Shown: positions 1 to 7,268 of the stretch, piece by piece
Layout: the number at the start of each line of letters is the position of its first letter
Numbering within the stretch: the stretch's first letter is position 1
Origin: JBGOUV01 sp041477815
Lineage (GTDB): Bacteria > Acidobacteriota > Terriglobia > Bryobacterales > JACQDG01
DNA length: 14,041 bases
Assembly: GCA_041477815.1 (NCBI GenBank)
Contig: JBGOUV010000169.1
Coordinates: 1-14,041 of the forward strand
Reading direction: 5' to 3'
The notes under the pieces: generated by a model
The model's input: only the letters and a program-made list of their open reading frames with translations
Told to the model about the DNA's origin: nothing
Database searches by the model: none
Made by a program: the position numbers and the translations under genes

Positions 1-174
1 CATGTAGAAGAGGATTGCTCCACTCAGGCTGCCGTCTTCATCCGTAACGGTGAGTGTCATGACGGGGAGCCCATCCATCGTGCCCCGCCAAACGCCTACA
101 ATGGCGGTATTTTCGGGCGGCGCTCCGGCCAGCACCGAGGCCAACACCATCAAGAGTCCTGCCCCGCTTTTCAT
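1..174 (-). CDS. Secreted hypothetical protein, N-terminal 58 residues (runs off the left edge)
   Basis: The reading frame is open from an ATG at 174 to the window edge, so only the first 58 residues are visible. They begin with a signal peptide (MKSGAGLLMVLASVLAGA, then PPENTAI). The mature start contains a VGVWRGTMDGLPVMTLTVTD-like stretch followed by DGSLSGAILFYM, which looks like alternating beta strands. I recall similar short secreted beta-rich proteins of unknown function in Acidobacteria, but that is recollection and not a search result. The start is supported by a GGAGG Shine-Dalgarno sequence about 4 nt upstream of the ATG on the minus strand. It lies downstream of, and in the same orientation as, the TolC-like gene, separated by 65 bp that contain a heptad repeat. 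Function is unknown. Confidence 0.7.
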   Translation of the reverse strand, partial: MKSGAGLLMVLASVLAGAPPENTAIVGVWRGTMDGLPVMTLTVTDEDGSLSGAILFYM

Positions 175-209
175 CGTGCCTCCGTGTCAGGGGAAAACCC
201 GGGTTGCCT

Positions 210-237
210 ACGATCCACGATCCACGTTCTACGATCT
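210..237. repeat. Degenerate heptanucleotide tandem repeat (4 units)
   Basis: Four consecutive 7-nt units read ACGATCC, ACGATCC, ACGTTCT, ACGATCT. Two are identical and the others differ by one to three bases. The array lies between the TolC-like stop codon (240-242) and the start of the leftmost gene (174), so it is intergenic. Heptad-period intergenic repeats also occur near position 13,070 in this window, with a different unit sequence. Confidence 0.75.
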
Positions 238-239
238 GC

Positions 240-2117
240 CTACTCTTCCCCCGGCCTCCGCTGCGGGATGGGGTCCGGCGGGCGGCTGATGGTCCCCTGG
301 TAAGCTTCTTCCACCGAGATACTGTTCTTAGCCAGGGTTTGGCCGGTGGCTCGGTCCAGCTCGACGCGCGCCTTGGTGTAGTTGTTCATGGCCGCCACTT
401 CCACCGAGCGCGCCAGAGCCAGATCGCGCTGGGCCAGGATCACGTTATAGATGGTCGAGGCGCCCAGGGCGTACTTTTTCTGCTCGGCGTCGACGGTCTG
501 CTCCTGGAGGACGCGGCTCTTGATGGCCGAATCGACGCGGGCGCGGGCTTGTTGCAGGCCGATGAGGGAGTTGCGTACGTCGACCCGGACGGCGTTTTCG
601 CCCTGCTGGAGGCGGATCTCCTGCTGGCGGTGCTGCAGCTCGGCGGCGGCCATGTCGGCCTGGGCGGCGCGGTTGCGGACGGGGATGGTGAGCTGGAGGC
701 CGACCGTGTAGTCCGGGAAGTTGCGGGCGAAGATCTGGTTGAGGGTGGTGCCCACGCCTCCGAAGAAGAACTCGGACGGGACGGCGATGGGCTGGCCGGG
801 GATGGTCAGTACGTTGGGGTTCACCGTACCGGCCAAGGCGTTGTTGGTCATACTGGCCACGAAGTCGACCTGGGGCAGCATGGCTTGGCGAACGGCCCGG
901 ATGCTGATGTCGGCGTTGGTGAGGCGGATGCGGGATTGGGCCAGCTCGGGGCGGGCCTGCAGGGCCATGGACACCAGGTCCTGCACGGGCTCGACGGGCT
1001 CGACCGTCGGCACCGTGATGCGCGTAGTGGGAACAATGTGGACTTCGGTGATGCGCGGGTCCGACACGCCGTTCTTGCTGATGGCGTTCTTGATCACCGT
1101 TTCCTGCTGCTGGACCAGGGTCACCGAGGCGGTCAGCTCCTGCTGGCGGGCGGCGACTTCGGCTTCGGCGCGCACGATCTCGATGGGAGCCAGGGTGCCG
1201 ATCTCGACCTGGCGCTTGTTGTCGTTGTAGAGTTTTTCGCTGAGCGCCAGCGATTGCTGCTTCACCCGGACGTCTTCGTTGTAGCTGACCAGGTCCCAGT
1301 AGAGGGTTTGGATCTGGGAGACGGTCTGGATGACTTGCTGCTTGAAGGCCAGATCGGAGACCTCGCGGTTGTTGCGGGCGATGTGGATCTGGCGGGAGTT
1401 GATGGAGCGGCCAAAGCCTTGCGTGAGACTCTGGCGAAAGCCGAGGGTGGCGTTGCTGGTGGTGGAGGGGTTGAAGTTGTTGCGGAGGGAGTTATTGGAA
1501 GTGCCGTTGGTGTTGAAGCTCAGGGAGAACGCGGTTCCGGTGAGAAAGGCCTGGGAATAGGTGAGGCCGCTGGTGGAACCCTCGCTGATGAAAGTGTTGG
1601 TGCCGGTAGTGAAGTTAGAGGTCGTTGGATTGGAGCGGTGCGCCCAACTGGTGTTGCCGGTGAGGACGGGCTCAAGCTGGGGGATGGGGGGGCCGCCGGC
1701 GGCGCCGGTGACGACGCGGGGGATGAACACGCCGCCCGAGGCGCCGCCGCCGGCCGAGGCGCCGGTGGACTGATTGGAGGGGTCCGCCCCCTGGGCGCGA
1801 ACACCGCCGCCGGCGCGGGCGCGAAGAATATCGGTGTCCGCGATCAGCGGCTCGTAACGCATGTAGGCGATATCGAGGTTGTTCTCCAAGCCCATGCCGA
1901 TGGTGTCCTCGAGCGAGAGATAGAGGTTACCGTCGCGCAGAAGCTGGTCCACTCGCGGGCTGTTGGCCATGTTGACATCGGCGACGACGGGTCGCTTGTA
2001 GACGCTGGTGAAATTGGGCCACCAGACGGCGCCGCGGGTGTAGTCGGGCTTGTCCGGCTGTTGCCCCACCAGGGCTCCCGCTACCAGGATCGCGATTGCT
2101 GCATTCCGAAACATCAT
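240..2117 (-). CDS. TolC-family outer-membrane efflux protein
   Basis: This 625-residue protein is predicted to be the outer-membrane channel of a tripartite efflux or type I secretion system. A signal peptide covers about residues 1-19. The first OEP repeat starts near residue 66 (YLSLEDTIGMGLENNLDIAY). It has a Gly/Ala/Ser-rich insert at about 102-145 and a beta-barrel/linker region rich in Asn, Thr and Ser at about 150-235. A long alpha-helical hairpin at about 250-345 includes the typical GTLAPIEIVRAEAEVAARQQ motif. A second repeat at about 470-590 has YTVGLQLTIPVRNRAAQ and an ALGASTIYNVILAQRDL segment. It is longer than the usual 430-500 residues because of the N-terminal extension and insert. 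The start is one of two adjacent ATGs preceded by a GAGGAG-type Shine-Dalgarno sequence. No inner-membrane pump or membrane-fusion protein is next to it, so its partner is unknown. Confidence 0.88.
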   Translation of the reverse strand: MMFRNAAIAILVAGALVGQQPDKPDYTRGAVWWPNFTSVYKRPVVADVNMANSPRVDQLLRDGNLYLSLEDTIGMGLENNLDIAYMRYEPLIADTDILRARAGGGVRAQGADPSNQSTGASAGGGASGGVFIPRVVTGAAGGPPIPQLEPVLTGNTSWAHRSNPTTSNFTTGTNTFISEGSTSGLTYSQAFLTGTAFSLSFNTNGTSNNSLRNNFNPSTTSNATLGFRQSLTQGFGRSINSRQIHIARNNREVSDLAFKQQVIQTVSQIQTLYWDLVSYNEDVRVKQQSLALSEKLYNDNKRQVEIGTLAPIEIVRAEAEVAARQQELTASVTLVQQQETVIKNAISKNGVSDPRITEVHIVPTTRITVPTVEPVEPVQDLVSMALQARPELAQSRIRLTNADISIRAVRQAMLPQVDFVASMTNNALAGTVNPNVLTIPGQPIAVPSEFFFGGVGTTLNQIFARNFPDYTVGLQLTIPVRNRAAQADMAAAELQHRQQEIRLQQGENAVRVDVRNSLIGLQQARARVDSAIKSRVLQEQTVDAEQKKYALGASTIYNVILAQRDLALARSVEVAAMNNYTKARVELDRATGQTLAKNSISVEEAYQGTISRPPDPIPQRRPGEE

Positions 2118-2253
2118 TCCTCAACTCCTCAAAAGCGGTTAGACGGGCGAAAAACACATAAGGCGTCAAACCCCTCCCACCTGTTACCTACGGGGCCGCG
2201 CCGGGTAGAGTTCCCCCGCCCGGAATCATTGCTATTCTAATTTTGACACAAAC

Positions 2254-2257
2254 GGAG
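2254..2257 (+). promoter_or_regulatory. Shine-Dalgarno GGAG that sets the GTG start of truA
   Basis: GGAG lies 4 nt before the GTG at 2262, and a weak TATTCT hexamer at 2233-2238 could be its -10. The spacing supports GTG as the start codon. Confidence 0.6.
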
Positions 2258-2261
2258 TGAC

Positions 2262-3011
2262 GTGGCGCGGAAGCTTAAGATCACCCTGGCCTACGACGGG
2301 ACGGATTTTCACGGGTGGCAGGTGCAGCCGGGCCTGCCGACAATTCAGGGGGAGCTGGAGCGGGTGCTGGCCCACATCGAAGGAGGGCCGGTGGCGGTGG
2401 CGGGGTCGGGGCGAACCGATGCGGGAGTGCATGCGCTCGGGCAGGTGGCCAGCCTGGAGCTGGCCAACCCGATACCGGCGGCAAACTTGAGGAAAGCTAT
2501 GAATCGGCTGCTGCCGCCCAGCATTCGGGTGCTGGGAGTGGAGGAGGCGCCGGCCCAGTTCCATGCGCGGAGCGCGGCGCGCGCTAAGGTGTACGAGTAT
2601 CGGTTATGGCGCGCCGAGGTCTGCCCGCCCATGCTGTACCGCTACGTGTACCACCACCCCTATCCGCTGGACTTCGAGGCCATGACGGCGGCGGCGCCGG
2701 TGTTCGAAGGCACGCGGAACTTCCGCAGCCTGGCCGGCGCCGACGACACCCGGGAAGAAGAAGACGTTTCGCGGCCCCGCACGATTTATTCCTCGCGCCT
2801 GGAGGCCGGCGAAGAGCTGGTGCGGTATACGGTGCGGGGCAGCGGGTTTCTGCGGCACATGGTGCGGAACATCGTGGGAACTTTACTGGAAGTAGGTAAG
2901 GGGAACCTGCAGCCGCTGGGGATTCCTCGGATACTGGAGGCCGCGGACCGGCAACGGGCAGGCCCGACAGCTCCCCCCCGGGGGCTGTTTTTGGTGCGGG
3001 TGGAGTATTGA
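2262..3011 (+). CDS. truA: tRNA pseudouridine(38-40) synthase TruA
   Basis: This 249-residue protein isomerises uridines 38, 39 and 40 in the anticodon arm of tRNAs. It shows the family's N-terminal LAYDGTDFHGWQVQP motif (about residues 9-23) and the catalytic loop GSGRTDAGVHALGQVA, in which D53 is the catalytic aspartate. It also has the YEYRLW segment near residue 110 and the C-terminal FLRHMVRNIVGTLLEVGKG motif. The length matches the family (about 245-270). The start is GTG with a GGAG Shine-Dalgarno 4 nt upstream. It is divergent from the TolC-like gene, across 144 bp, and is probably transcribed alone or with the small ORF after it. A hairpin follows 11 nt after the stop. Confidence 0.97.
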   Translation: MARKLKITLAYDGTDFHGWQVQPGLPTIQGELERVLAHIEGGPVAVAGSGRTDAGVHALGQVASLELANPIPAANLRKAMNRLLPPSIRVLGVEEAPAQFHARSAARAKVYEYRLWRAEVCPPMLYRYVYHHPYPLDFEAMTAAAPVFEGTRNFRSLAGADDTREEEDVSRPRTIYSSRLEAGEELVRYTVRGSGFLRHMVRNIVGTLLEVGKGNLQPLGIPRILEAADRQRAGPTAPPRGLFLVRVEY

Positions 3012-3022
3012 CGGAATCCCCC

Positions 3023-3046
3023 TACCGAAGTTCCAGTACTTCGGTA
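3023..3046 (+). terminator. Stem-loop directly after truA
   Basis: A perfect 9-bp inverted repeat has arms TACCGAAGT and ACTTCGGTA around a 6-nt loop, beginning 11 nt after the truA stop codon. There is no following T-tract, so it is either a weak terminator or an mRNA-end stabilising hairpin. A second, smaller inverted repeat (CCCGAA at 3052-3057, TTCGGG at 3067-3072) follows at once. Confidence 0.45.
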
Positions 3047-3088
3047 CGCTTCCCGAATGGGAGGATTTCGGGTAGAGTAGAACCCTCC

Positions 3089-3220
3089 ATGCTACAAATC
3101 GCGCGGACCTTGCTGGTAGCCTTTCTGTTCACGATAACGTCCCTCGCCGGAGGGAGCATCTGCCGGACGCCGGTGGCGCTGGGCGTGATGACGCTGGACG
3201 TGCCCCCCAACTGGGACTGA
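3089..3220 (+). CDS. Candidate 43-residue secreted or membrane small protein
   Basis: An ATG frame of 43 codons fits exactly between the truA hairpins and the convergent oxidoreductase stop, ending 2 bp before that gene ends. The product starts with a hydrophobic stretch (LLVAFLFTITSLAGG, residues 8-22) like a signal peptide or a single membrane helix, then SICRTPVALGVMTLDVPPNWD. About 37 of its 43 codons end in G or C, as expected for coding DNA here. There is no good Shine-Dalgarno sequence; a TAGAGT hexamer at 3073-3078 could be a -10. In-frame translation could also start at the TTG overlapping the truA stop (3008). I do not recognise the family, and it may be a chance frame. Confidence 0.35.
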   Translation: MLQIARTLLVAFLFTITSLAGGSICRTPVALGVMTLDVPPNWD

Positions 3221-3222
3221 GA

Positions 3223-4443
3223 CTAGGCGGCGACCACGCGCTCGCGGTGGGTGTCCCAGGCCAGATATTTCTTCTGCCGGTAGGACTCGACCGCCATCAG
3301 GCAGGCCACTACGCCGTAGTAGCCGAGCATCACGTCGCACCGCAGGGGCTCATCTTTGCGGATGGCGTCGTGGAGATTGCGGTGGTGCAGGGCGACGCTT
3401 TCCGCGCCGGTTTTCTGGTGGACGATCTCCTGACGGCCTTCCGCCCATAGCTTCTGCGGCTTGATGGTGAACCCGGTATTGGTGAATTCCAGGGTGGCCT
3501 TGCTGCCCCGCAGGTGGTGCGGAACCGGGGTGTCGTTAGCCATCGAGGAGATCACAATCAGGGTGGGACCGCCCGCGTAGTCGACCATCATGTTGAAGGT
3601 ATCGGGGATCTCGGAGGGGCTCTGGGTGAAGTAGAACTTGCCGCCCGTACCGACCACCCGCTCCGGAAACTTGAGGTCGAGGGCTTTGAGCAGGCGGGTG
3701 ATGCGGTGGATAAACAGGTCCGTCGCGATGCCGCCCGAGTAGTCCCAGTAGTGACGCCAGCGGAAGAAGCGCAGCGGGTCCCAGGGGCGTTTGGGGGCGG
3801 GGCCGAGCCAGGCCTTCCAATCGAGGTTGACGCCGGGTTTGGCGTCGTCGTCGACCTTGTAGTCCCAGAACTCGTCCTTGTAATTGCGGGAGTAGTCGAT
3901 CTGGGCGACGGTGACTTTTCCCAGGGTCCCGTCCTTGACGTACTTCCAGGCGGTCTCGTAGGAATCGTCGGACATCCCCTGCACGCCGATCTGCACCTTC
4001 ACGGAGGATTCCTGCACCTTGTGGACGACGCGGCGAGCCTCGGCAATGCTGTGGGTCATGGGCTTTTCGCAGTAGATGTGCTTGCCGGCGTCCACGGCGT
4101 CCAGGGTCATCTGGCAGTGCCAGTGTTCGGGGGTGGCGATGAGGACGTAGTCGATGTCCCGGTCGTCGAGGATGGTGCGGTAGTCGGTGACGGGCTGGCC
4201 GCCAGTCTTCTGGACGGCGGCGTCGAGGCGGGGACGGTAGATGTCGCAGACCGAGGCGATCTCGAGGTTGTCGGACTCGCGCATCTTGACCAGCGCGTCC
4301 ATATGGGAGTTGGCCATGCCGCCGCAGCCGATCACGCCGAGACGGAGGCGGTCGTTAGCGCCGCGGGTCCGCGGCCGGGGAAGCAGGGCGGCGCCGGCCT
4401 TCACCGCGGCGGCCGAGCTGAAGACAAACTGACGTCGGTTCAT
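3223..4443 (-). CDS. Gfo/Idh/MocA-family NAD(P)-dependent oxidoreductase with Tat signal
   Basis: This 406-residue protein is predicted to be an exported dehydrogenase acting on sugars, inositols or related cyclic polyols. The N-terminus MNRRQFVFSSAAAVKAGAAL is a twin-arginine signal. A Rossmann fold follows, with LGVIGCGGMANSHMDAL (about 35-51), then the ATPEHWH motif (about 103-109) and the family's EKP motif (E126-K127-P128). The C-terminal domain has GGIATDLFIH (D242, H246), typical of this family in Acidobacteria and Planctomycetes. The frame extends 45 codons further upstream, but those residues are not family-like, and the Tat signal identifies the ATG at 4443. There is no Shine-Dalgarno sequence; a perfect TATAAT ends 6 nt before the ATG, so the mRNA is probably leaderless. 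The substrate cannot be predicted. Confidence 0.9.
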   Translation of the reverse strand: MNRRQFVFSSAAAVKAGAALLPRPRTRGANDRLRLGVIGCGGMANSHMDALVKMRESDNLEIASVCDIYRPRLDAAVQKTGGQPVTDYRTILDDRDIDYVLIATPEHWHCQMTLDAVDAGKHIYCEKPMTHSIAEARRVVHKVQESSVKVQIGVQGMSDDSYETAWKYVKDGTLGKVTVAQIDYSRNYKDEFWDYKVDDDAKPGVNLDWKAWLGPAPKRPWDPLRFFRWRHYWDYSGGIATDLFIHRITRLLKALDLKFPERVVGTGGKFYFTQSPSEIPDTFNMMVDYAGGPTLIVISSMANDTPVPHHLRGSKATLEFTNTGFTIKPQKLWAEGRQEIVHQKTGAESVALHHRNLHDAIRKDEPLRCDVMLGYYGVVACLMAVESYRQKKYLAWDTHRERVVAA

Positions 4444-4449
4444 GACCCG

Positions 4450-4455
4450 ATTATA
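4450..4455 (-). promoter_or_regulatory. -10 box TATAAT of the oxidoreductase gene (leaderless start predicted)
   Basis: On the minus strand TATAAT is followed by CGGGTC and then the ATG. The 6-nt discriminator puts transcription start on the A of the start codon. No convincing -35 is seen. The same ATTATAAT block also reads TATAAT on the plus strand (4452-4457). Confidence 0.55.
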
Positions 4456-4765
4456 ATGCGTTTCCCGGCGAACTCGCGGGCATAGATTGCCAAAGAAGTG
4501 CTCCTGCCAGAGCCACGACCATGGGAAGCAGGTTCGCTCCGACCGTCCCCGCAACCCTACGTGTGCTGCTGAGCCCACAGCACCCCGATAGTGCCCAGAT
4601 CCGTATCGTGCGGGTTTGCGAACACCTCATCGACCCGCTTCTGCGGCGGTGAATCACCTCCAGCGAGCGGCAGGGGACGCTTCGCGATAGCCCCGATGCA
4701 GACTGCTCATCCCTGAGGCACCCCGTGGCGAAAAAAGGACTTGGGCAGCCGGCCGCCGGGGGGCG

Positions 4766-4886
4766 ACTCTGCCGGCCGCTCTGGGAACCGCGGCAACGAA
4801 AGGTCATCGGACAGGGTTACGACCGCCACCGGCGCCAGGAGTTCCTCCGACGGCTGGATCAAGAGTTTCCCGGCGACGTCCCCTTG
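4766..4886 (+). pseudogene. Decayed fragment of an IS630-family transposase
   Basis: One plus-strand frame reads KVIGQGYDRHRRQEFLRRL followed by DQEFPGDVPL (4800-4886). This resembles the segment of IS630-type DDE transposases between the first and second catalytic aspartates, normally followed by a hydrophobic strand and DNYxTHK. That catalytic continuation is absent: after DVPL the frame reads QKAFRLDQP. Just upstream, in another frame (4766-4783), TLPAAL matches the family's TTLFAAL strand, so a frameshift lies between the two. Only about 40 residues of some 340 are recognisable, with no terminal inverted repeats or target duplication. The match is from memory of the family consensus. Confidence 0.5.
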
Positions 4887-5025
4887 CAGAAAGCCTTTCG
4901 TCTGGACCAGCCACGGTCGAATCGGTCGATGCCGTCAGACCTTGGAGAAGATCAAGCCAGCATGCACCCTTGCTCCGAACACGAAAATCCCAAAAATAGA
5001 TGGCCCTTAATTCTCGGACGCTACA

Positions 5026-6144
5026 CTAGAACTTTCCCAGCTCTTCCGCCAACGCCTGCAGGCCCTTGGTCCGGTACAGCTCCCCCAAGCGTTGCTCCTC
5101 GGGCGATGCCGGCAGGATGCCCAGCAACGAGCCCTCCCCCAAGGCCTTGCGACTCGGGATCCACAGGCTGCCATCGGCGAACTCCACCTGGCTGATGAAG
5201 CCGCTCATGGCAGCGATCTCGGAGCCCAGCTTGTAGGAACGGCCTTGTAATGTGGCCGCCGTCTTGCCGGGCCGCAGGTCGAGCGCCGCCGTCTCGGGCG
5301 GGATCGTTCCCGCCAGGTACTCGCGGCCTCCGGCGTCCTTGACGATCCAGCCGACCTCGAAGTACCGCACCGGCCGGTCGGACCGGTTGGTTACTTCGAT
5401 GTGCGGCGATCCGGCTTCATCGGCGCTGACGTGGGCCACGCCGGTGAGCGGATCGAGAGGCGCCCCGGGCAGCTTCAGGAACGCGAAGCTGACGTTCTTG
5501 CCGGTGAGGGCGTTGACGGCGGCCGAGATGGCCCGATTCGGGCCGCGGCTCACCTGCACATCGAGCCGGGGCCGTGACTGCTGTCTCGACAGGCTGGCCA
5601 GCATCTCCCGCTGCAAGCCCTCGGCGCCCTGCTGGTCGAGGACCGCCTTGAAGTACTCCCGGTCCCGGCGCGCCTCGAGTTCCCAGGCCGTGAGGACCCG
5701 GCGCGACTCCAGACGATTGGGTCCGAAGAACGACAGGTCCGAAAACAACACGCCATCGAGCCCTACTTCGACCAGCGGACCCGCCGGCGCGGGCAGCGGA
5801 CGCAGCAGCCGCAGGTTAATCTTGACCGGGAAGTTCCGTCCGGGCGGGACGTTCAGGCTGGGCACCGCCACCGAGCCCTTGCCCCCCGGGCTCATCTCCT
5901 GGGCCAGGACTAGCAGGGTTACGCCCCGGACACTCTGGGCTCCGTTGTTGCGCAGCGTGACCGTGGCATGCAGGTCGAGGACCATGGCGCCACCGCGGTT
6001 CTGGACGCGCGAGTCGCCCAAATCGGTTCCGACCACGGCCAGCGGCGCTCCGGGAGCGGTCCTGAACTCCAGAAGTTGCGGCGACTGCGCCAAGGCTGTC
6101 CCCGCCGCTACCCCTAACCACATCAGACTACTGCGCATAGACAT
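5026..6144 (-). CDS. Secreted hypothetical protein in the sigma/anti-sigma operon
   Basis: This 372-residue protein starts with a signal peptide (hydrophobic core LMWLGVAAGTALA, cleavage probably after residue 19 or 20). Two regions look like Ig-like beta sandwiches. The first (about 30-115) includes VLDLHATVTLRNNGAQSVRG and a PPGRNFPVKINLRL strand. The second (about 195-305) includes IEVTNRSDRPVRYFEVGWIV. Between them is a charged helical stretch (about 148-185). There are no catalytic motifs and I do not recognise the family. Its start overlaps the end of the anti-sigma gene by 17 nt; a second ATG two codons later is equally possible. The overlap means translational coupling, so it is probably part of the same envelope response and may act as a periplasmic sensor or effector. 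That role is inferred from position only. Confidence 0.8.
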   Translation of the reverse strand: MSMRSSLMWLGVAAGTALAQSPQLLEFRTAPGAPLAVVGTDLGDSRVQNRGGAMVLDLHATVTLRNNGAQSVRGVTLLVLAQEMSPGGKGSVAVPSLNVPPGRNFPVKINLRLLRPLPAPAGPLVEVGLDGVLFSDLSFFGPNRLESRRVLTAWELEARRDREYFKAVLDQQGAEGLQREMLASLSRQQSRPRLDVQVSRGPNRAISAAVNALTGKNVSFAFLKLPGAPLDPLTGVAHVSADEAGSPHIEVTNRSDRPVRYFEVGWIVKDAGGREYLAGTIPPETAALDLRPGKTAATLQGRSYKLGSEIAAMSGFISQVEFADGSLWIPSRKALGEGSLLGILPASPEEQRLGELYRTKGLQALAEELGKF

Positions 6145-6664
6145 TGGTCACCGTGATGTTGCCCGTCTCCTGGTCGACCGACCGGGCGCTGACCGCTCCC
6201 GACACCACCAGGCGCTGTACTGGCGCCCCGTCTGCGGCGTGGACCAGCGTCAGGACCTGCCCCGAGCCCACGCGCAGCTCGACGCCGCCGGCCGATGCTC
6301 CCAGCACCGGACCCAGCGGGGTCAGCTCGTGCCGGGCCACATAGACGCCCGCCACCAGCAGCACCGCGAAGGCCACGGCGGCGCCCCAGGCCGGACGCCA
6401 CACCGGCGCGGGCCGCGGCTCCTGCCGGGCGCGTTCCAGGTCCCGCCGGATCCGTTCTCCACAGGCCGCCCAATCCACGTGGGGCAGGTCGCCGAGGTCC
6501 ATTACCTGGCTGCGCACCTCGAAAAACTCGCTCACCGTCTGCCGGCAGGCGTCGCAGCCGTTCAGATGGCCTTCGATCCGCCACCGCGCCAGCGGGCCCA
6601 GTTCGCCCCCGGCAAACAGCGCCAACTGGTCCTCTCCGGGATGCCGCAGGAATAGCGTCGTCAT
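6128..6664 (-). CDS. Membrane-anchored zinc-finger anti-sigma factor
   Basis: This 178-residue protein is predicted to hold the neighbouring ECF sigma factor inactive until an envelope signal releases it. The cytoplasmic N-terminal domain has the zf-HC2 (ZAS) signature HLNGCDAC, with H33, C37 and C40 as visible zinc ligands. A single membrane helix lies at about residues 92-110 (WGAAVAFAVLLVAGVYVA). About 67 residues follow outside the membrane, including VELRVGSGQVLTLVHAADG and VQRLVVSGAVSARSV, which look like short beta repeats of the FecR kind. The ATG overlaps the sigma stop codon in an ATGA, the usual arrangement for a sigma/anti-sigma pair and consistent with stoichiometric coupling. 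Confidence 0.88.
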   Translation of the reverse strand: MTTLFLRHPGEDQLALFAGGELGPLARWRIEGHLNGCDACRQTVSEFFEVRSQVMDLGDLPHVDWAACGERIRRDLERARQEPRPAPVWRPAWGAAVAFAVLLVAGVYVARHELTPLGPVLGASAGGVELRVGSGQVLTLVHAADGAPVQRLVVSGAVSARSVDQETGNITVTNVYAQ

Positions 6665-7233
6665 GGCTTCCGCCCTTTGATGTACTTCCGGAATTTGACC
6701 CGGGCATTGGCAATATGTGAGCGCACCGTCGCCGTGGAGCAGCCGATTTGCCGGGCCACGTCGGCCGCCGGGAGTCCTTCCACGTCGCGCAGCAGCAGGG
6801 CCGCCCGCTCGCGCTCAGATAGCAGCCGCAGTCCATCAGCCAAATAGGCCTGCTTCTCGGCCCGCAGCACCAGCCGCTCCGGACTCTCCAAGTGCCGCGG
6901 CTCGGGGGCCGCCTCCAGCTCGCAGTAGGACATCCTTTTGCGCTGGCGCAGGAAATCGATGGCTGTGTTATGAGCGATGCGGCCCAGCCACTGCGCCGCT
7001 TTCTGCTCGTCTTTGAGCTGGTCGCGGCGGGTCAGGGCCTTGACGAAGGCTTCCTGGGTCAGGTCCTGGGCGTCGGCCGTGTTGCCTATCATGCGGTAGA
7101 TCAGCAGAAATACCCGTCGCAGGTGGGTCGAGATAAACTCCTGCTCTCGATCGGGGACTACGCCGGGTGGTTGAGGCGCCTTATTGGTCTCCAAACGGCC
7201 CTCCCACAGTGTGCCGGCGGCGGTTGACACCAT
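6661..7233 (-). CDS. ECF-type RNA polymerase sigma factor
   Basis: This 190-residue sigma-70 family factor has only regions 2 and 4. Region 2 spans about residues 32-100 and includes the polymerase-binding NTADAQDLTQEAFVKAL and the -10-reading helix QWLGRIAHNTAIDFLRQRKR. Region 4 spans about 136-186, with LSERERAALLLRDVEGL and the helix-turn-helix ADVARQIGCSTATVRSHIAN. I chose the ATG at 7233 because frames starting further upstream would cover the divergent thiolase promoter and add non-family residues. No strong Shine-Dalgarno sequence is present there, so the start is uncertain by some codons. It heads an operon with its anti-sigma factor and a secreted protein, and is divergent from the thiolase operon. 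Confidence 0.9.
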   Translation of the reverse strand: MVSTAAGTLWEGRLETNKAPQPPGVVPDREQEFISTHLRRVFLLIYRMIGNTADAQDLTQEAFVKALTRRDQLKDEQKAAQWLGRIAHNTAIDFLRQRKRMSYCELEAAPEPRHLESPERLVLRAEKQAYLADGLRLLSERERAALLLRDVEGLPAADVARQIGCSTATVRSHIANARVKFRKYIKGRKP

Positions 7234-7268
7234 CCCTATTCTGCGCCCTCCACTCGGGATGACGCCGC

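Larger units (their letters stand above)
4444..5025. other. 582-bp gap without an intact gene
   Basis: No complete gene was found on either strand. Its left end holds the oxidoreductase promoter. The middle right carries a decayed IS630-type transposase fragment (about 4766-4886). On the minus strand, roughly 4565-4710, there is a 50-codon open stretch without a start codon. It reads like a protein remnant (KRVDEVFANPHDTDLGTIGV is part of it), but I cannot assign it. The rest shows no recognisable feature. Confidence 0.6.

Noticed and set aside
204..2240. 678-codon open frame on the plus strand, opposite the TolC-like gene
   Set aside because: It is the antisense of a gene with clear OEP motifs. 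The product is a low-complexity Gly/Asp/Val string typical of GC-rich shadow frames.
2118..2261. Promoter of the TolC-like gene with TTGACG -35 (2164-2169, minus)
   Set aside because: No acceptable -10 lies 16-18 bp away, so I could not support a site.
3514..4485. 323-codon plus-strand frame opposite the oxidoreductase
   Set aside because: The minus strand encodes a full Gfo/Idh/MocA protein; the plus-strand product has no recognisable motif.
4444..4578. 45-codon N-terminal extension of the oxidoreductase
   Set aside because: The extra residues are not family-like and precede a normal twin-arginine signal. A -10 box lies right before the ATG at 4443.
5252..6655. 467-codon plus-strand frame across the secreted hypothetical and anti-sigma genes
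   Set aside because: It is an Arg/Pro/Ser-rich shadow without domains, while the opposite strand has signal peptides, a zinc-finger motif and overlapping operon structure.
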